This document shows, in pieces, positions 30,955 through 33,689 of a DNA stretch of 33,689 nucleotides (position 1 is the stretch's first letter; each line of letters starts with the position of its first letter). The position numbers and the translations under genes are program-made. Below the pieces are notes generated by a model. It saw only the letters and a program-made list of their open reading frames with translations, made no database searches and was not told the origin of the DNA. Source of the stretch: Nocardia seriolae NBRC 15557 (GTDB lineage Bacteria; Actinomycetota; Actinomycetes; Mycobacteriales; Mycobacteriaceae). The DNA lies in NCBI RefSeq assembly GCF_007990715.1, contig NZ_BJWY01000084.1:1-33689 (forward strand), in the 5' to 3' direction.

Positions 30955-33542
30955 GGCGCGTCGTCGAAGCCCAGGATCGCGGCGAACTCGTGGCGACCGG
31001 TGACGCCGAGTTTGGCGCTCGCCCGGTAGACGTGGCCCTCGACCGTACGGGCCGAGAGCATCAGCTTCTCGGCGATCTCCCGATTCGTGAAACCCTGTGC
31101 GGCCAAGGTGATCACCTCGCGTTCGCGGGCCGACAGCGGGAGCGGGACGGCCACCAGCGACAGTGCCGGAGTGTGCGGACCGCCGCAGCGTGCGGCGATC
31201 CGCACCGCCCGCGCGGCCGCGGTGTGCGCGGAGCCGTAGAGGCCGTGGCGGCGGAAGGAGTCGGCGGCCTGCGCCAGGGCATCGGCGGCGGACAATTGAT
31301 CACCGAAGCGCTCGAACGCCGCCGCGGCGTCCATCAGGGCGCGGGCATCGTCCGCCGCCAGGGCGGCGGCATGCGCGGCGGCGGCGGGTGCGCGCGGACC
31401 GTCCAAACGGGTTGCCAGCTCGGCGAGTTCGGCGGCGGCGGTGCGGTCACCGAATCTCGTGGCCGTGTGCAGCGCGATGGCCGTGTGCATGGTCTGGCCC
31501 CGGCCCCGCGCGATTCCGGCGGCCTCGTGCGCCAGCGTGATCGCGGCACTGACATTGCCCTCCGACGCGGCGACCCAGGCATCGGCGAGTCGCTCGATCG
31601 GGTCGCAGAAGATGACCGCGGGATGACGGTACCGGTGCATATCCGCCTGGGCTCGGCACGCGGCTTCGCGTTCACCGCGAATCGCCAGGCACTGTGTCAA
31701 GGAGAGCAGCGTGCCGTACAGCGCGCCACCGAAGTTCCCGAACGGCTCCTGTCCCGCTCGCTCCTCGGTCAACTCGCTTCGCGCGGTATCGAGTTCCCCG
31801 CGCGCGAGACCGGCGATGCCCGTGACGTATCTGCACTGGGCCATCGGCGTATCTTCGACCGAACCCCGGTATTCCGCCGCCACCGTGGTGGCGAGGTCGA
31901 GGTGGCCCGCCCAGATCAGCCCGCTGAGGTGTTGGGTGGCCAGCGCCGCCCGGAAATTGGCGAACTCCGCGACGTTCTCGGCGGCGGCCGTGCCTCGGGC
32001 GACGTATGCGCCCAGATCGGCTCGGCCGGTCATCGCCGCCCACATCACCATGCCGCAGGACGCGAACAGCACCGCGGCGTCGGTGGCGTCGTCGGCCGCG
32101 AGCACCTCGGTTCCGAGCGCCGTCGCCGTGTCGAGTCGACCGCAGGCGGCCTCGAACATTCCCGACAGCGCGCGCAGCGTATCCCGCAGTGGGTGGTCGG
32201 TCACCCGGGCGATCGCTTCGGCGAGCAGTGCCCCGGCCTCGTCGGGGCATGTGGCCCGGAAGCCGAGATTCGTTGCGCGAGTGACGGTTGCGCGGACGAA
32301 TTCGCTCTCGTTGCCGGCCAGGTTCGCCAGCACGGCCAGCTCGGCGTCGGCCGACGCGGGCGGGCTCGACAGCATGGCGGCGAAGGCCACGATCGCCTGC
32401 GCGCGGAAGCCGCCCGCCGCCCCCACCGCCGCGCGCCCGAGCCGATCGGCGAGCCGGAAATCGGCGAGCCCGAGTGCCCGCTCGCCCACCTCGATGAACA
32501 GGTCCGGGTCCGGGCGCAGGTCGGAATCCAGGAGCAGCACCGCGCGGCGGATCCGCGTCTCGGGCCGGCGAGAACCGCTGTCCGCCAACGATGCCGCGAT
32601 CCGGCCGCGCAGTCGCCGGGCGCGCAACCGCCCCATCGAAGCGCGACGGACCTCCCCGTACAACGGGTGCGCCAATCGGACCACGAACAGGTCGTCCTCC
32701 GACTCGATCGTCACCACACCGGCGTCCTCCGCCGACTCCACCGCGTCACCCGCGACGATCCCGCCGAGCAGTCCGATCGGGAGCGGTTCACTCAGGGCCA
32801 GCAGATCGACCACCGTGCGAACCTCGGCCGCCAGCTCGTCGAGATGGGCGATCACCATGTCCGCCAACATCGATGGCACCTCCACATCGCCCGCCAACCG
32901 CCACGCGCCACCGGCGCTTCGAAAAGCGCTGGACGCGACGAGTTGCCGCAGATACAGCACATTGCCCTGGCTGAGCTGCCACAGCCGCTGGACCGTCCCC
33001 GGATCGACGTGCCCGCCGAGTACCGCGGCCACCAGCGCTTCGGTTTCCCGCTCCGACAGGGGCTGAAGTTCCAATCGCTCGAGATGCTCGTCTTTCCACA
33101 GCGCGGTCACCGCATCGGGTACGGGTTCGCCGCTGCGCACCGTCGCCACCAGCGTCGCCCGCCCCTGCAGCACAAGCTGATTCACCAGCAGAGCCGACAG
33201 ATCGTCGAGCAGGTGCGCATCGTCGACCGCGACCACGGCCGCCCCGCGCCCGCCGACGATCCGATCCACGGCCCGGCGCACGACGGTCTGCGGATCACCC
33301 GGCTCGGTCACCAAACTCGCGAACGCGCCCAGCGGCACCGCCCGCGCGCACTCGGTCGCACTCACCCAGCACACGAACGCACCGCGGCGGCGTTCCAGCG
33401 CAACAGCTTCCCGGGCGAGCCGGGTCTTACCGACCCCGGGGCGACCCGACAGCACCACCCCGCGTGCGCTCCCACGTCGGCGCACCGCGGTCTCGATGAA
33501 CGCCAGCTCCTCCGAGCGACCGGTCAGCGGCCACGCCCGCAT
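30951..33542 (-). CDS. LuxR family large ATP-binding regulator (LAL)
   Basis: From ATG 33542 the product has 863 residues; the frame stays open to 33659, so a GTG start slightly upstream is possible. The N-terminal ATPase has Walker A GRPGVGKT (33-40) and Walker B AAVVAVDDAH (101-110). A long helical TPR-like middle follows, and the C-terminal LuxR helix-turn-helix spans about 801-863 (LPLSAREREVITLAAQGFTN, REIAEKLMLSARTVEGHVYR). Such regulators respond to metabolites or inducers and activate catabolic or secondary-metabolite genes. Its target is not evident here; the neighbouring genes run the other way. Confidence 0.93.
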   Translation of the reverse strand: MRAWPLTGRSEELAFIETAVRRRGSARGVVLSGRPGVGKTRLAREAVALERRRGAFVCWVSATECARAVPLGAFASLVTEPGDPQTVVRRAVDRIVGGRGAAVVAVDDAHLLDDLSALLVNQLVLQGRATLVATVRSGEPVPDAVTALWKDEHLERLELQPLSERETEALVAAVLGGHVDPGTVQRLWQLSQGNVLYLRQLVASSAFRSAGGAWRLAGDVEVPSMLADMVIAHLDELAAEVRTVVDLLALSEPLPIGLLGGIVAGDAVESAEDAGVVTIESEDDLFVVRLAHPLYGEVRRASMGRLRARRLRGRIAASLADSGSRRPETRIRRAVLLLDSDLRPDPDLFIEVGERALGLADFRLADRLGRAAVGAAGGFRAQAIVAFAAMLSSPPASADAELAVLANLAGNESEFVRATVTRATNLGFRATCPDEAGALLAEAIARVTDHPLRDTLRALSGMFEAACGRLDTATALGTEVLAADDATDAAVLFASCGMVMWAAMTGRADLGAYVARGTAAAENVAEFANFRAALATQHLSGLIWAGHLDLATTVAAEYRGSVEDTPMAQCRYVTGIAGLARGELDTARSELTEERAGQEPFGNFGGALYGTLLSLTQCLAIRGEREAACRAQADMHRYRHPAVIFCDPIERLADAWVAASEGNVSAAITLAHEAAGIARGRGQTMHTAIALHTATRFGDRTAAAELAELATRLDGPRAPAAAAHAAALAADDARALMDAAAAFERFGDQLSAADALAQAADSFRRHGLYGSAHTAAARAVRIAARCGGPHTPALSLVAVPLPLSAREREVITLAAQGFTNREIAEKLMLSARTVEGHVYRASAKLGVTGRHEFAAILGFDDAP

Positions 33543-33689
33543 CGCGCTCACCGATGCCCAGTCGACGGCCACTTCGATTGCACACAGCCAGGGTAGGAGC
33601 AGGCTGTATGCGGCAACAACGCAATTGTTCGACCGGCGATCACGGCCGGAAAGATCCACAACGCCTGTTCGGGGTGAACCTTTAATACT

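Noticed and set aside
30918..33596. An 892-codon open frame on the plus strand
   Set aside because: It is the antisense shadow of the LuxR-type LAL gene: Gln/Arg/Gly-rich, no domain, and the minus strand has complete Walker and helix-turn-helix motifs.
1..33689. Mobile element, tRNA-linked island or CRISPR
   Set aside because: No transposase or complete integrase, no tRNA-like fold, no spaced repeat array; only a faint recombinase-like string before 24303.

Overview
The window is a GC-rich chromosomal segment of a mycolic-acid-containing actinobacterium, most likely Nocardia or a close relative. The evidence is the base composition, frequent GTG starts, an antigen 85-type mycolyltransferase-like esterase, a DUF5313 remnant, a DUF574 methyltransferase, several TetR regulators and two very large ATPase regulators. 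I see no tRNA, rRNA, CRISPR array, insertion sequence or phage gene. The genus is an inference from families, not from a search.

Layout. (1) 94-2660: an IclR regulator diverges from a decayed three-gene locus: class V aminotransferase, FAD/Fe-S oxidoreductase and fumarylacetoacetase-fold hydrolase, all broken by deletions and frameshifts. (2) 2777-3775: a secreted Ag85-like esterase. (3) 9163-3873, minus strand: a 1041-residue ATPase regulator, a cupin whose ribosome binding site lies in a hairpin, a small protein and an amidase. (4) 13345-9260, minus strand: three overlapping genes for a DhlA-like haloalkane dehalogenase, a Tat-exported sulfatase and an exported propeller-like protein, with a divergent TetR. 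(5) 14066-14593: a bulb-lectin/LysM protein without signal peptide. (6) 14710-17435: a TetR divergent from a CoA-transferase/acyl-CoA dehydrogenase pair. (7) 17494-22587: regulators, methyltransferases, a DUF2218 protein, a frameshifted hemerythrin-SRPBCC gene and a small hypothetical protein. (8) 22725-26290: an ABC1/UbiB-type kinase, a DUF5313 remnant, a membrane protein and a DoxX protein. (9) 28194-26375, minus strand: a cytochrome P450 coupled to a small exported beta-repeat protein. (10) 28427-33542: a dead phosphotransferase remnant, a LysR/NAD(P)-binding divergent pair and a LuxR-type LAL regulator.

Themes. The region looks like accessory catabolic and regulatory chromosome: small operons, each next to its own divergent one-component regulator. 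The most coherent possible new system is the dehalogenase-sulfatase-propeller operon under TetR control. Six reading-frame breaks are all of one surplus base, most in short G or C runs. This suggests either sequence error or active gene decay, and it limits how far any 'pseudogene' call here can be trusted. At least three loci (924-2660, 24537-24819, 28427-29069) also lack whole segments or key residues, which base-call error cannot explain.
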